DNA of 64,000 nt, taken from the NCBI RefSeq assembly GCF_004349145.1, contig NZ_SMFO01000001.1, forward strand, positions 620,001 to 684,000, read 5' to 3'. The notes below the pieces were generated by a model. The model saw nothing but the letters and a program-made list of their open reading frames with translations. It was not told the DNA's origin and ran no database searches. Both the position numbers and the translations under genes were made by a program. This stretch comes from Flavobacterium hiemivividum (GTDB lineage Bacteria > Bacteroidota > Bacteroidia > Flavobacteriales > Flavobacteriaceae). Below are positions 34,920 to 44,416 of this stretch, one piece after another. Each line of letters begins with the position of its first letter. Position 1 is the stretch's first letter.

Positions 34920-36818
34920 CTAATATGCCCTAGCGTCTTTTCCTTCATAAAAATTCATAAAAGCTCTATTAACTACTCGGTTACCACCAGCTGTAGGATA
35001 ATCTCCCGTAAAATACCAATCACCTAAGTTTTTCGGACAGGCGACATGTAAATCTTCAACTGTTTGAAATATAATTTTTACCTCGGCATTAATTTCTGGT
35101 GAGCTCAACATCTCTGCTATTTTATCTGAAATCTCTTGTGGCTGAAATGGCTCATAAATTGCCGTGACGTAGTTTATTACATCAGGATCTTTATAATTTT
35201 CCTGCGCTTTACATTTCAAATAAACTTCATCAACAATATGATACAGCTTTCTGTCTTTAAGAAGCTCTAAAGCAGCTCTAAACGCTACCAAACCTTCTAA
35301 CTTAGCCATATCGATACCATAACAATCTGGATACCTAATTTGTGGCGCAGATGAAACGATAACAATACTTTTCGGTTTCAAACGATCCATCATCTTGATA
35401 ATGCTCATTTTTAAAGTCGTTCCTCTTACAATACTGTCATCAATAATCACTAAATTATCTGTAGGCTTGATCACACCGTAGGTCACATCATAAATATGAG
35501 CCACTAAATCATCTCTACTACTATCTTCGGTAATAAATGTTCTTAGTTTAGCATCTTTAATTGCAACTTTCTCAGTACGTATCTTTACAGAAAGCAATTC
35601 ATCTAAGGATTCCTTAGTTAATTTAGTTCTATTTTTAAGAATGTAATTTTTCTTTCTTTGATTTAAAAAGTCCTGAGCTGCCTCAACTAGACCATAAAAT
35701 GAGGTTTCGGCGGTATTTGGAATATAAGAAAAAACAGTATTATCAGTATCTTGATCTATCGCATTCAGAACTGCTGGTAAAATTAACCTTCCAAGATTTT
35801 TTCTTTCTTGATATATTTCAGCATCGCTTCCTCTTGAAAAATAAATTCTTTCAAACGAACAGGCTTTCTTAACCGTTGGAGGAAGAATTTCTTTCATAGA
35901 AACATTTCCATTTTTCTTGATTATTAAAGCTTTTCCAGGATCTATTTCTTGAACCGCTTCAAATGGAACATTGAATACCGTTTGAATAACCGGTCTTTCA
36001 GAAGCAACAACTACCACTTCATCATCCTGGTAAAAGTAAGCGGGACGTATTCCAGCTGGATCTCTAAACACAAATGCATCTCCATGTCCCAGAAGTCCTG
36101 CCATAGCATAACCCCCATCTAAATTTTTAGAAGCTCTAGTTAATATTTTAGCAACGTCTAATCTTTCTGCAATAACCGGAGAAGCTTCTCTTTTTGTTAA
36201 ACCTTCATTTTTACATTCTTGGTACAAATCAGTAACTTCGTCGTCAAGAAAATGACCAATTTTTTCCATTACAGTAACGGTATCCGCCATCTCTTTTGGA
36301 TGTTGACCTAATTCGATTAGACTTTGAAAAAGTTCCTTTACATTAGTCATATTAAAATTTCCGGCTAATATCAGATTCCTGTGCATCCAGTTGTTCTGAC
36401 GTAAAAACGGGTGTACGCTCTCAATACTATTTTTACCGAAAGTACCATAACGAACATGTCCTAAAAATAATTCGCCTATGTAAGGAATATTTGCTTTTTG
36501 AAGTGCCACATTATCTGCATATTCAGGATGCGCAGCCATTTCCTCATTTACTCTGTCATTAATTTGAGCAAATACATCTTGGATAGGTTGAGCATGATTC
36601 GATCGCACTCGGCTAATATATCTTTCGCCCGGTTCGACATCAAGTTTTATACTTGCAAAACCAGCACCATCCTGTCCACGGTTGTGTTGTTTCTCCATTA
36701 GAAGATACATTTTCTGAATTCCGTAGAAAGCAGTCCCGTATTTCTCCTTATAAAATTCAAGCGGTTTAAGTAGTCTAACTAAGGCTATCCCACATTCGTG
36801 TTGTAAAGCATCGCTCAT
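34920..36818 (-). CDS. purF: Amidophosphoribosyltransferase
   Basis: First committed step of purine synthesis: transfers glutamine-derived ammonia to PRPP. The 632-residue protein belongs to the long Bacteroidetes form. The glutaminase nucleophile is Cys9 (MSDALQHECGIAL), so a short propeptide must be cleaved to free it. HNRGQDGAG and HVRYGTFG of the glutaminase domain follow. The PRPP loop is NLVIIDDSIVRGTTLK (about 455-470). Two cysteines that hold an Fe-S cluster in some homologues are not obvious. Other pur genes are not adjacent, except purN 1.6 kb upstream. Confidence 0.95.
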   Translation of the reverse strand: MSDALQHECGIALVRLLKPLEFYKEKYGTAFYGIQKMYLLMEKQHNRGQDGAGFASIKLDVEPGERYISRVRSNHAQPIQDVFAQINDRVNEEMAAHPEYADNVALQKANIPYIGELFLGHVRYGTFGKNSIESVHPFLRQNNWMHRNLILAGNFNMTNVKELFQSLIELGQHPKEMADTVTVMEKIGHFLDDEVTDLYQECKNEGLTKREASPVIAERLDVAKILTRASKNLDGGYAMAGLLGHGDAFVFRDPAGIRPAYFYQDDEVVVVASERPVIQTVFNVPFEAVQEIDPGKALIIKKNGNVSMKEILPPTVKKACSFERIYFSRGSDAEIYQERKNLGRLILPAVLNAIDQDTDNTVFSYIPNTAETSFYGLVEAAQDFLNQRKKNYILKNRTKLTKESLDELLSVKIRTEKVAIKDAKLRTFITEDSSRDDLVAHIYDVTYGVIKPTDNLVIIDDSIVRGTTLKMSIIKMMDRLKPKSIVIVSSAPQIRYPDCYGIDMAKLEGLVAFRAALELLKDRKLYHIVDEVYLKCKAQENYKDPDVINYVTAIYEPFQPQEISDKIAEMLSSPEINAEVKIIFQTVEDLHVACPKNLGDWYFTGDYPTAGGNRVVNRAFMNFYEGKDARAY

Positions 36819-36896
36819 CGTATTGTAGTTTGTTGTGTTGTTGTTTTTCTATTATAAATTCTTACAAATAATATGTAAAATCAGAACTATTAATCA

Positions 36897-36919
36897 AAAA
36901 AGCCCCGTTTCCGAGGCTT
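36897..36919 (-). terminator. Terminator of the PfkB kinase gene
   Basis: AAGCCCCG (36900-36907) pairs with CGAGGCTT (36912-36919), one mismatch. A T run follows on the minus strand. Confidence 0.7.
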
Positions 36920-36927
36920 ATAATACA

Positions 36928-37851
36928 TTATAATTCTATATCAAATTGTGTTAAAGATTTGAATTGTTTCAATCTTGACACTACTTCTTTTTTATCTAAA
37001 TCAACCATTCTTTCTGTTCCAAATTTCTCAACACAAAAGGAAGCTAAATTAGAGCCATAGATAATGGCATTCTTCATATTTTCGAATGACACGTTTTCAC
37101 TCTGTGTAATAAACCCTGCAAATCCACCTGCAAAAGTATCTCCTGCACCTGTAGGATCAAAGACTTCTTCTAGTGGCAAAGCTGGCGCAAAGAAAACCTG
37201 AAGGTCATGAAACAGTAAAGCACCATGTTCTCCTTTTTTTATTACAACATATTTTGGTCCCATCGATTGGATTTTGGCTGCAGCCTTAACTAGAGAATAC
37301 TCTCCAGATAGTTGTCTTGCCTCCTCATCATTGATTGTAATTACATCCACGCGTTTCATTACCTCAAGTAATTCTGGTAATGCACAATCCATCCAAAAAT
37401 TCATAGTGTCTAAAACCACTAATTTTGGTTTGGCTTCCATTTGGTCTAAAACACTGCTTTGCACTAACGGATGCAAGTTTCCTAGCATCACCACATCCGC
37501 GTTTTTATAGTTTTCTGGAACTTTCGGCTGAAAATCAGCTAAAACATTTAATTGGGTATCTAAAGTATCTCTAGAGTTCAAATCATTATGGTAACGACCA
37601 CTCCAAAAGAAAGTTTTCCCTCCTTTAACTACTTCGAGACCAGAAATATCAATATTTCGTTCTGTCAATAAATCTAAATATTCTTGTGGAAAATCATCGC
37701 CTACTACAGAAACTATTGCTGATTGTAAATTAAAAAAAGAAGCAGAAAGACCTATATACGTCCCAGCGCCACCTAAAATTTTATCTGTTTTACCAAAAGG
37801 AGTTTCAATTGCGTCGAAAGCGACAGTCCCGACAATCAATAATTTGTTCAT
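36928..37851 (-). CDS. PfkB-family sugar or nucleoside kinase
   Basis: A 307-residue kinase. An N-terminal GTVAFDAIETPFGKTDKILGG is followed by a substrate loop and the catalytic motif EVFDPTGAGDTFAGGFAGF (about residues 215-233). The sequence is nearer the ribokinase/adenosine kinase branch than the 1-phosphofructokinase branch at 24151. The substrate is not clear. It lies between purF and rnhA on the same strand, with its own terminator. Confidence 0.88.
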   Translation of the reverse strand: MNKLLIVGTVAFDAIETPFGKTDKILGGAGTYIGLSASFFNLQSAIVSVVGDDFPQEYLDLLTERNIDISGLEVVKGGKTFFWSGRYHNDLNSRDTLDTQLNVLADFQPKVPENYKNADVVMLGNLHPLVQSSVLDQMEAKPKLVVLDTMNFWMDCALPELLEVMKRVDVITINDEEARQLSGEYSLVKAAAKIQSMGPKYVVIKKGEHGALLFHDLQVFFAPALPLEEVFDPTGAGDTFAGGFAGFITQSENVSFENMKNAIIYGSNLASFCVEKFGTERMVDLDKKEVVSRLKQFKSLTQFDIEL

Positions 37852-37925
37852 TTTTTGAGTTTGGAATTAAAGCGCAAAGGTAGTTATAAGTTACAATACT
37901 GCAAAGTCTCAATCCCTGAAAATTT

Positions 37926-38420
37926 TCACAATAATTTACCTTCCTCCTTCTCATAAAAAGCATCTATTGACAAGGGAGTATTTTGCGTAGCCATCACAGC
38001 AAGTTCGTCACATCGTTCATTCTGCGGGTGATTATTATGCCCTTTAATCCATTTAAAATCTACTTGATGCTTTCGATATATAACCAAAAGACGTTTCCAT
38101 AAATCGGAATTCTTTCGATCGATAAACTTTTTTTTCTCCCAACCAAAAACCCATTTCTTCAATACAGAATCCACTACATACTTAGAATCTGAAACAACAA
38201 GAACTTTTGTATCGGGATTCTTTAATTTTTCTAGCCCAACAATTACAGCTAAAAGCTCCATCCTATTATTAGTAGTTAACCTAAACCCTTCATAGAATTC
38301 TCTCCTATAGGTTTTACCCATTTTCACACTTTCCATAACTACTCCATAGCCTCCTTTTCCAGGATTTCCTTTGGCAGCACCATCTGTATATATATGCACA
38401 TCGTAACTCATTGTAGTCAA
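37926..38420 (-). CDS. rnhA: Ribonuclease HI
   Basis: Degrades the RNA strand of RNA-DNA hybrids. The 164-residue protein has the catalytic residues: Asp in IYTDGAAKGNPGKGGYG, Glu in NNRMELLAVIVG, Asp in VVSDSKYVVDSV and the last Asp in NERCDELA. It also has the basic KKWVFGWEKKKF handle. It is separated from purN by 30 nt and probably follows it in one transcript. Confidence 0.95.
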   Translation of the reverse strand: MTTMSYDVHIYTDGAAKGNPGKGGYGVVMESVKMGKTYRREFYEGFRLTTNNRMELLAVIVGLEKLKNPDTKVLVVSDSKYVVDSVLKKWVFGWEKKKFIDRKNSDLWKRLLVIYRKHQVDFKWIKGHNNHPQNERCDELAVMATQNTPLSIDAFYEKEEGKLL

Positions 38421-38450
38421 AATAGAATTTTAGAATTAGAACTTAAGTAC

Positions 38451-39011
38451 TTACTTTAGCAATCCAGCGATTATTTGAGGAAAAAACTCCTGTTCTAATT
38501 CATGGATTTTTTCAGCTATATCCTCCGGGGTTTCATTTCCTAATAATTTTATTTTCTTTTGAAAAATAGAACCACCCTCATCGTAATTTTCATTTACATA
38601 ATGAATAGTTATACCCGTTTCCGTTTCCTTATTCTCAACAATGGCTCTATGAACATTCATTCCATACATACCTTTTCCTCCATAATTAGGCAATAAAGCT
38701 GGATGTATGTTTATGATCTTATTAGGATAGTTAGCAATAATATCCTCTGGAAATTTAAGTAAAAATCCAGCCAGCACAATTAAATCTGGCGCTATAGCAT
38801 CAATATTCTGTAGTACTTTACCTTCATTTAACTCTGTTTTCGAAAAAACCTCTGTTCGTATTTTATGATTCTTTGCTCTCTCGATAACCATCGCAGATGG
38901 ATTATTTGTAAAAACCGCGACTACGGTTTCTGTGGCGCTTTTAGCAAAATATTTAATGATATTTTCAGCATTAGTACCCGATCCAGAAGCAAAAACAACA
39001 ATTTTTTTCAT
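38451..39011 (-). CDS. purN: Phosphoribosylglycinamide formyltransferase
   Basis: Third step of purine synthesis, with 10-formyl-THF as donor. The 186-residue enzyme has FASGSGTNAENII at the N-terminus, LAGFLLKFP, and the active-site block INIHPALLPNYGGKGMYG (Asn and His, about residues 100-117). ETGITIHYVNENYDEG supplies the catalytic Asp. The length is typical. rnhA follows after 30 nt. Confidence 0.95.
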   Translation of the reverse strand: MKKIVVFASGSGTNAENIIKYFAKSATETVVAVFTNNPSAMVIERAKNHKIRTEVFSKTELNEGKVLQNIDAIAPDLIVLAGFLLKFPEDIIANYPNKIINIHPALLPNYGGKGMYGMNVHRAIVENKETETGITIHYVNENYDEGGSIFQKKIKLLGNETPEDIAEKIHELEQEFFPQIIAGLLK

Positions 39012-39149
39012 GACCTACCTCGTTTTGATTACGCAAAAAAAGGCATAAAAAATGAAAATAAATAACATTGCGACCTCTTTGTCAAAATATATTTAATAAA
39101 TTAGTTGACACATTTATCAACTTATGTGTGGTTTTAAAATAAAGTTTTT

Positions 39150-39157
39150 TATTTTTG
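39150..39157 (+). promoter_or_regulatory. -7 box of acpP
   Basis: TATTTTTG, an exact match, 30 nt before the ATG. No good -33 TTG. Confidence 0.4.
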
Positions 39158-39187
39158 CCAACAAATTAAATTCTAAAATTAAAGATT

Positions 39188-39424
39188 ATGTCAGACATTG
39201 CATCAAGAGTAAAAGCGATTATCGTAGACAAATTAGGTGTTGACGAAAACGAAGTTGTAACAGAAGCAAGCTTCACTAATGATTTAGGAGCTGACTCATT
39301 AGACACTGTTGAGCTTATTATGGAATTCGAAAAAGAATTTGACATTCAAATTCCAGACGACCAAGCAGAAAACATTGCTACTGTTGGCCAAGCTATTTCT
39401 TACATCGAAGAAGCTAAAAAATAA
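39188..39424 (+). CDS. acpP: Acyl carrier protein
   Basis: A 78-residue acidic helical carrier of fatty acid synthesis. The serine that takes 4'-phosphopantetheine is in [15 protein letters not shown] (Ser near 38). fabF follows after a hairpin, the usual order in bacteria, so the pair is one functional unit with possible partial termination in between, which would raise acpP over fabF. Confidence 0.98.
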   Translation: MSDIASRVKAIIVDKLGVDENEVVTEASFTNDLGADSLDTVELIMEFEKEFDIQIPDDQAENIATVGQAISYIEEAKK

Positions 39425-39431
39425 TAATTGA

Positions 39432-39466
39432 AACACCCGCTTACTTTGTTGTACGCGGGTGTTATT
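39432..39466 (+). terminator. Hairpin between acpP and fabF
   Basis: AACACCCGC (39432-39440) pairs with GCGGGTGTT (39455-39463). The T run is interrupted by A, so it may be a partial terminator. Confidence 0.6.
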
Positions 39467-39602
39467 ATTTTTTTAAAATTAAGTTTAAGATTGATCTTTC
39501 AATCAAAAAAGATATTTATTGTAATACCCATAGCTCTTTTGTAATAATACAGTGAAGAAAGCATGGGTTTTATGTGTTTAAAGATAACAAAATATACAAG
39601 TT

Positions 39603-40856
39603 ATGGTATTAAAGCGAGTTGTTGTGACGGGTTTAGGTGCTCTTACTCCTATTGGAAATAATATTCAAGAATATTGGAACGCTCTTATTAACGGTGTTAG
39701 TGGAGCTGCCCCAATAACTTATTTTGACGCTGCTAAATTTAGAACTCATTTTGCATGCGAACTAAAGAACTTTAATGCCGAAGATTTTTTAGACCGAAAA
39801 GAAGCTAGAAAAATGGACCGTTATGCACAATACGCTATGGTCGCTTCGGAAGAAGCTGTAACTGACGCTGGTTTCGATTTTGAAAAATTAGACAAAGACA
39901 GAGCAGGTGTTATCTGGGGATCAGGAATTGGTGGATTAGAAACTTTTCAAATCGAAATGTTAAACTATGCAGCTGGTGACGGTACTCCAAAATTCAATCC
40001 TTTCTTTATTCCAAAAATGATTTCAGATATTGCTTGCGGGCATATTTCTATCAAATACGGTTTTAGAGGACCAAATTTCGCAACAGTTTCTGCTTGCGCA
40101 TCTTCAACAAATGCGATTATAGACGCTTTCAATTACATTAGATTAGGACATGCAGATGTTATGGTAACTGGAGGTTCTGAAGCTGCAGTAACAATAGCAG
40201 GTATGGGCGGATTTAATGCTATGCACGCTCTATCTACAAGAAATGACGATCCAAAATCAGCTTCGAGACCAATGGACAAAGACAGAGATGGTTTTGTTTT
40301 AGGAGAAGGAGCAGGAGCATTAATTCTTGAAGAATACGAACACGCAATCGCTCGTGGCGCAACTATTTATTGCGAAATTGGTGGTGGCGGTATGTCTGCA
40401 GATGCACATCACATAACAGCTCCACATCCAGAAGGTTTAGGTGCGAAAAACGTAATGTTAAACTGTTTAAGAGACGCTGGTTTAAAACCAACAGACGTTG
40501 ACGGTGTGAACATGCACGGTACTTCTACTCCGTTAGGAGATTTAGCAGAATCTAAAGCAATCACTCATGTTTTTGGCGAACACGCTTACAAAATGAATTT
40601 AAACTCAACAAAATCAATGACAGGTCACTTATTAGGTGCTGCTGGTGCTGTTGAAACTATATCCGCTATTCTTTCGATGAAATACGGAATAGTACCTCCA
40701 ACAATAAATCATCTAACAGATGATGAAAATATCGATCGTAAATTAAATTTCACTTTTAATGTCGCACAAAAAAGAGAAATGAACGTTGTGATGAGCAACA
40801 CATTTGGTTTTGGAGGACATAATGCATGTGTATTAGTTAAAAAATTAGACTTCTAA
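39603..40856 (+). CDS. fabF: Beta-ketoacyl-ACP synthase II
   Basis: Elongates acyl-ACP with malonyl-ACP. The thiolase-fold protein of 417 residues has the active-site cysteine in TVSACASSTNAI (about 165), the first histidine in MHGTSTPLGD (about 304) and the second in GHLLGAAGAVE (about 341). FGFGGHNACVLV ends the protein. rnc begins 7 nt after the stop, so the genes are cotranscribed, as commonly seen in this phylum. Confidence 0.97.
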   Translation: MVLKRVVVTGLGALTPIGNNIQEYWNALINGVSGAAPITYFDAAKFRTHFACELKNFNAEDFLDRKEARKMDRYAQYAMVASEEAVTDAGFDFEKLDKDRAGVIWGSGIGGLETFQIEMLNYAAGDGTPKFNPFFIPKMISDIACGHISIKYGFRGPNFATVSACASSTNAIIDAFNYIRLGHADVMVTGGSEAAVTIAGMGGFNAMHALSTRNDDPKSASRPMDKDRDGFVLGEGAGALILEEYEHAIARGATIYCEIGGGGMSADAHHITAPHPEGLGAKNVMLNCLRDAGLKPTDVDGVNMHGTSTPLGDLAESKAITHVFGEHAYKMNLNSTKSMTGHLLGAAGAVETISAILSMKYGIVPPTINHLTDDENIDRKLNFTFNVAQKREMNVVMSNTFGFGGHNACVLVKKLDF

Positions 40857-40863
40857 TTCAAAC

Positions 40864-41610
40864 ATGAATATAATAAAAAAAATATTTTCAAAATCCCGTT
40901 CGCTAAATCTAGAAGACGGGATTTTTTTTGATAAAATTCAAACTATTTTAGGTTTCCCTCCTAAAAACTTAGACCACTATAGAAAGGCATTTACACACCG
41001 TTCTACTAGTAAAATTACACCAGAAGGCAATCCTATAAATTATGAGCGTTTAGAATTTTTAGGAGATGCTATGTTAAGTTCTGTAATTGCTGCACACTTA
41101 TTTAACAAAGCACCCCAAGGCGACGAAGGCTACCTTACTAAAATGCGTTCAAAAATAGTCAGTAGAGAACATTTGAATGAATTAGGAAAAGATCTAAATC
41201 TAATTCAATTTATCGAAAGCAAAGTTCCCGTACAGCATTTTGGAGAAAATGTACACGGCAATATTTTTGAATCTTTGATAGGTGCAATTTACTTAGATAG
41301 AGGTTATATCTATTGTGAAAAATTCATTCAAAAAAGAGTAGTCACTCCTTATGTTGATATTTCCAGATTAGAAGGCAAAGTAATCAGCTATAAAAGCTTA
41401 GTAATCGAATGGTGTCAAAAAGAGAAAAAAATATTTCATTATGACATCTATGAAGATAATGGAATTGATGGAACGCGTTACTTTGGAGTTAAATTAAGTA
41501 TCGACGGAAAGGTAATAGCAAAAGCAAGAGCTACCTCCAAAAAGAAAGCAGAGGAAAAAGCATCGCAACGCACCTATTTTGCATTACAAGAGAAAATGGA
41601 CAAGAAATAA
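40864..41610 (+). CDS. rnc: Ribonuclease III
   Basis: Cuts double-stranded RNA, including rRNA precursors. The 248-residue protein has the signature ERLEFLGDAML (about residues 61-71), followed by GNIFESLIGAIYLDRG with the other catalytic acids (about 135-150). The C-terminal double-stranded RNA-binding domain ends in ATSKKKAEEKASQRTYFAL. It overlaps no neighbour and starts 7 nt after fabF. Confidence 0.96.
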   Translation: MNIIKKIFSKSRSLNLEDGIFFDKIQTILGFPPKNLDHYRKAFTHRSTSKITPEGNPINYERLEFLGDAMLSSVIAAHLFNKAPQGDEGYLTKMRSKIVSREHLNELGKDLNLIQFIESKVPVQHFGENVHGNIFESLIGAIYLDRGYIYCEKFIQKRVVTPYVDISRLEGKVISYKSLVIEWCQKEKKIFHYDIYEDNGIDGTRYFGVKLSIDGKVIAKARATSKKKAEEKASQRTYFALQEKMDKK

Positions 41611-41725
41611 TATCAAATTAATCAATACTACATCGTTTTCGTTCATAAATTAACGAAATCATTACATTTTTGCACTCTTTAACTTCAATAGAAATGGTAT
41701 ATTTACATCATTATTTTTATTGAAT

Positions 41726-42214
41726 ATGGCAATTCATAAACTCGACCTTGGCGAATTTGACGAAATAGATTATTATTTAATTGCTATTCACACTTCATTG
41801 GAAGATTATCGATTAGCCTATTTCATCAATCAAAAACTTCCTGTCAATTTAGCAAAAAGCAATGACGAGGTGCAAATCAATATTAAAGAAGGTGAAACTA
41901 ATTTTGCTCGATTTTCTTATTTTGATTCAGAGAATGAAATTTCTTGGAATTTAATTCAAAATAAAAACGAAGTTCTCCAACAAAAAGAAGAAGCGGTCCA
42001 GAATTTATTTTCAAATACGGCACTGGAAATTTCTACAAAAGTATACCTGCTTCCAGAATTTAAAAAAGCAGATTATTTTTTAAAAATTGAAAATGCAGAA
42101 GACACCTTGGATGTGTCTGAAATAAAAACGACATTAAGTACCATTGATAACGTATCAGCAGCATATATTGTCGATACCAATCAAATAAAATCAAAAAACA
42201 ATTTAATTTTTTAA
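41726..42214 (+). CDS. IPExxxVDY family protein
   Basis: A conserved Bacteroidetes protein of 162 residues, regularly found between rnc and pyk, as here. The C-terminal family ending is seen in AAYIVDTNQIKSKNNLIF. There is no signal peptide or catalytic motif, and the function is unknown. The frame opens at a TTG at 41720, but the ATG at 41726 (MAIHKLDL) is the better start. pyk follows after 5 nt, so the two are cotranscribed. Confidence 0.85.
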   Translation: MAIHKLDLGEFDEIDYYLIAIHTSLEDYRLAYFINQKLPVNLAKSNDEVQINIKEGETNFARFSYFDSENEISWNLIQNKNEVLQQKEEAVQNLFSNTALEISTKVYLLPEFKKADYFLKIENAEDTLDVSEIKTTLSTIDNVSAAYIVDTNQIKSKNNLIF

Positions 42215-42219
42215 TACAA

Positions 42220-43650
42220 ATGATTTCAAGCAAGAAAACCAAAATTGTAGCCACACTAGGACCTGCATGTAGCACAAGAGAGACTATAAAAGACATGATT
42301 GACGCAGGTGTAAATGTGTTTAGAGTTAATTTTTCGCATGCCGATTATGCCGATGTAAAAGAGAAAATGAAAATCATTAGAGATCTTAATGATGAGTTTG
42401 GATATACTACAGCAATACTTGGTGATTTACAAGGACCAAAGCTTCGTGTAGGAGTAATGAATGAAGGAGTTGTTGTAAATGACGGTGATTTAATTACGTT
42501 TACAACTGCCGAAGATATTCTGGGAACAGCTCAAAAAGTGTTCATGAAATATAAAAACTTTCCAAATGATGTGAATCCAGGAGAAAGAATTTTATTGGAC
42601 GACGGAAAACTAATTTTCGAAATTGTTGAAACGGACAAAAATACCGAAGTAATTGCCAGAGTAATACAAGGTGGAGAATTGAAGTCTAAAAAAGGGGTGA
42701 ATCTTCCAAACACTAAAATATCTCTTCCTGCAATGACAGAGAAAGATATTGAAGACGCTATTTTTGCCATTGGACAAAAAGTAGATTGGATTGCACTTTC
42801 ATTTGTAAAAACACCTCAAGATTTACAAGACTTACAAAATTTGATTGCAGAACATTCTGATTATAAAATTCCAATTGTTGCCAAAATTGAAATGCCAGAA
42901 GCACTAGAAAACATCGACAAGATCGTTGCTTACTGTGATGCTTTAATGGTAGCTCGTGGTGACCTTGGAGTTGAACTTCCAGCGCATGAAGTACCATTAG
43001 TTCAAAAAGAATTAATTCGTAAGGCTAAAATGGCTCGAATTCCCGTAATTGTAGCTACTCAAATGATGGAGACTATGATTACTAGTTTAACTCCAACAAG
43101 AGCTGAAGTAAATGACGTTGCAAACTCTGTAATGGATGGTGCTGATGCCGTAATGCTTTCTGGTGAAACAGCTACAGGAAATTACCCTGTGCAAGTAATT
43201 GAGAAAATGTCACAGATTATTAAAGCTGTAGAAAACTCTCCATTAATTCAAGTACCTCAAAACACACCACAAATAAAAACAAAACGTTTTATTACTAAAA
43301 CAATTTGTCGTCACGCTGCAATTATGGCCGATGCTATTAAAGCAAAAGCAATTTGTACTTTGACAAATAGCGGTTACACAGCATTTCAAATATCTGCTTG
43401 GAGACCATCAGCACATATTTTAGTATTTACTTCAAACAAAAGAATTCTTACACAATTAAGTTTGTTATGGGGAGTAAAATCATACTACTATGACAAAATA
43501 GTTAGTACTGATGACACAGTAACTGATGTAAATGAAATAGCTAGACAAAAAGGATATGTAACTAAAGGAGATTTCCTAATCAACCTAGCTGCTATGCCTA
43601 TTAAAGAAAAAGGAATGGTAAATACCATGAGAGTTTCAGAAATAGAATAG
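42220..43650 (+). CDS. pyk: Pyruvate kinase
   Basis: Last step of glycolysis. The 476-residue enzyme has TKIVATLGPAC and FRVNFSHADY at the N-terminus, the catalytic lysine in IVAKIEMPEAL (about 222), the metal-binding MVARGDLGVELP (about 243-254), and the conserved PTRAEVNDVANSVMDGADAV (about 288-307). The C-terminal allosteric domain is complete. It ends the acpP-fabF-rnc-pyk run and is followed by a terminator. Confidence 0.97.
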   Translation: MISSKKTKIVATLGPACSTRETIKDMIDAGVNVFRVNFSHADYADVKEKMKIIRDLNDEFGYTTAILGDLQGPKLRVGVMNEGVVVNDGDLITFTTAEDILGTAQKVFMKYKNFPNDVNPGERILLDDGKLIFEIVETDKNTEVIARVIQGGELKSKKGVNLPNTKISLPAMTEKDIEDAIFAIGQKVDWIALSFVKTPQDLQDLQNLIAEHSDYKIPIVAKIEMPEALENIDKIVAYCDALMVARGDLGVELPAHEVPLVQKELIRKAKMARIPVIVATQMMETMITSLTPTRAEVNDVANSVMDGADAVMLSGETATGNYPVQVIEKMSQIIKAVENSPLIQVPQNTPQIKTKRFITKTICRHAAIMADAIKAKAICTLTNSGYTAFQISAWRPSAHILVFTSNKRILTQLSLLWGVKSYYYDKIVSTDDTVTDVNEIARQKGYVTKGDFLINLAAMPIKEKGMVNTMRVSEIE

Positions 43651-43677
43651 TAAAACTATCCAAAATAAATTTATAGA

Positions 43678-43711
43678 ATCCGTCTCGTTACTAAATGAGA
43701 CGGATTTTTTA
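43678..43711 (+). terminator. Terminator of pyk
   Basis: ATCCGTCTC (43678-43686) pairs with GAGACGGAT (43697-43705), followed by T6. Confidence 0.85.
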
Positions 43712-43797
43712 TTTTCGAATGATACAATTACTTTTAAATCGATCGCATGTGTACTTAAACTGATGCAACATATGTTTTACAACTGTTACGTTACACC

Positions 43798-44181
43798 TTA
43801 CTCCATAGAATGCAATCCAATCATATTTCCTTCCGTATCTATAAATAAAGTAATAAAACCATATTCTCCTATAGCCATCTTAGGCCTAAAGATTTTTCCG
43901 CCTGCTTTTTCAATTCGCAGTTCTTCAGTAACGCAATCAGCACTTCCAAAATAAACAAGAGTAGAATTCCCTCCTGCTTTTACGTCTTGCGCTTTCACTA
44001 AAGCACCGTTGGCACCATAGGCATTCATATCTCCAGGAAAAGTCATCATTTGTAATTCATCCTCTGTGGGGTTAGGCAATCCTTCTAATGTAACATCAAA
44101 AATAGTTTCATAGAATTTTGCGGCTCTTTCTATATCATCGACATAGATTTCGAACCAAACAATTGGTCTTTTTGTATTCAT
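43798..44181 (-). CDS. VOC-superfamily (glyoxalase-like) protein
   Basis: A single-module vicinal oxygen chelate protein of 127 residues. It has PIVWFEIYVDDIERAAKFYE at the N-terminus and the second beta-alpha unit around VYFGSADCVTEELRIEKAGG. Proteins of this size act as dimers in glyoxalase, dioxygenase or antibiotic-binding roles; the substrate here is not predictable. It is transcribed alone. Confidence 0.85.
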   Translation of the reverse strand: MNTKRPIVWFEIYVDDIERAAKFYETIFDVTLEGLPNPTEDELQMMTFPGDMNAYGANGALVKAQDVKAGGNSTLVYFGSADCVTEELRIEKAGGKIFRPKMAIGEYGFITLFIDTEGNMIGLHSME

Positions 44182-44416
44182 AATAGTCTGATTTTATGAT
44201 TATTATAAAATTACTAAAAAAATTACACTAAAATTCAATTAGACTAGAAATTTCTTTTTGTCGCATTTCTTTTCTAATTCTACTTACCAAAATGTCAGCT
44301 GGTGTGTTCCAATCCAACTTGATAAAAAACGTATTCTATGAAATTAAGTACGACGGTTGTTTTTTGTGCTTAATTTTATTTAGTTTTACCGATTAAAAAA
44401 ATAAAATTTACAGAAC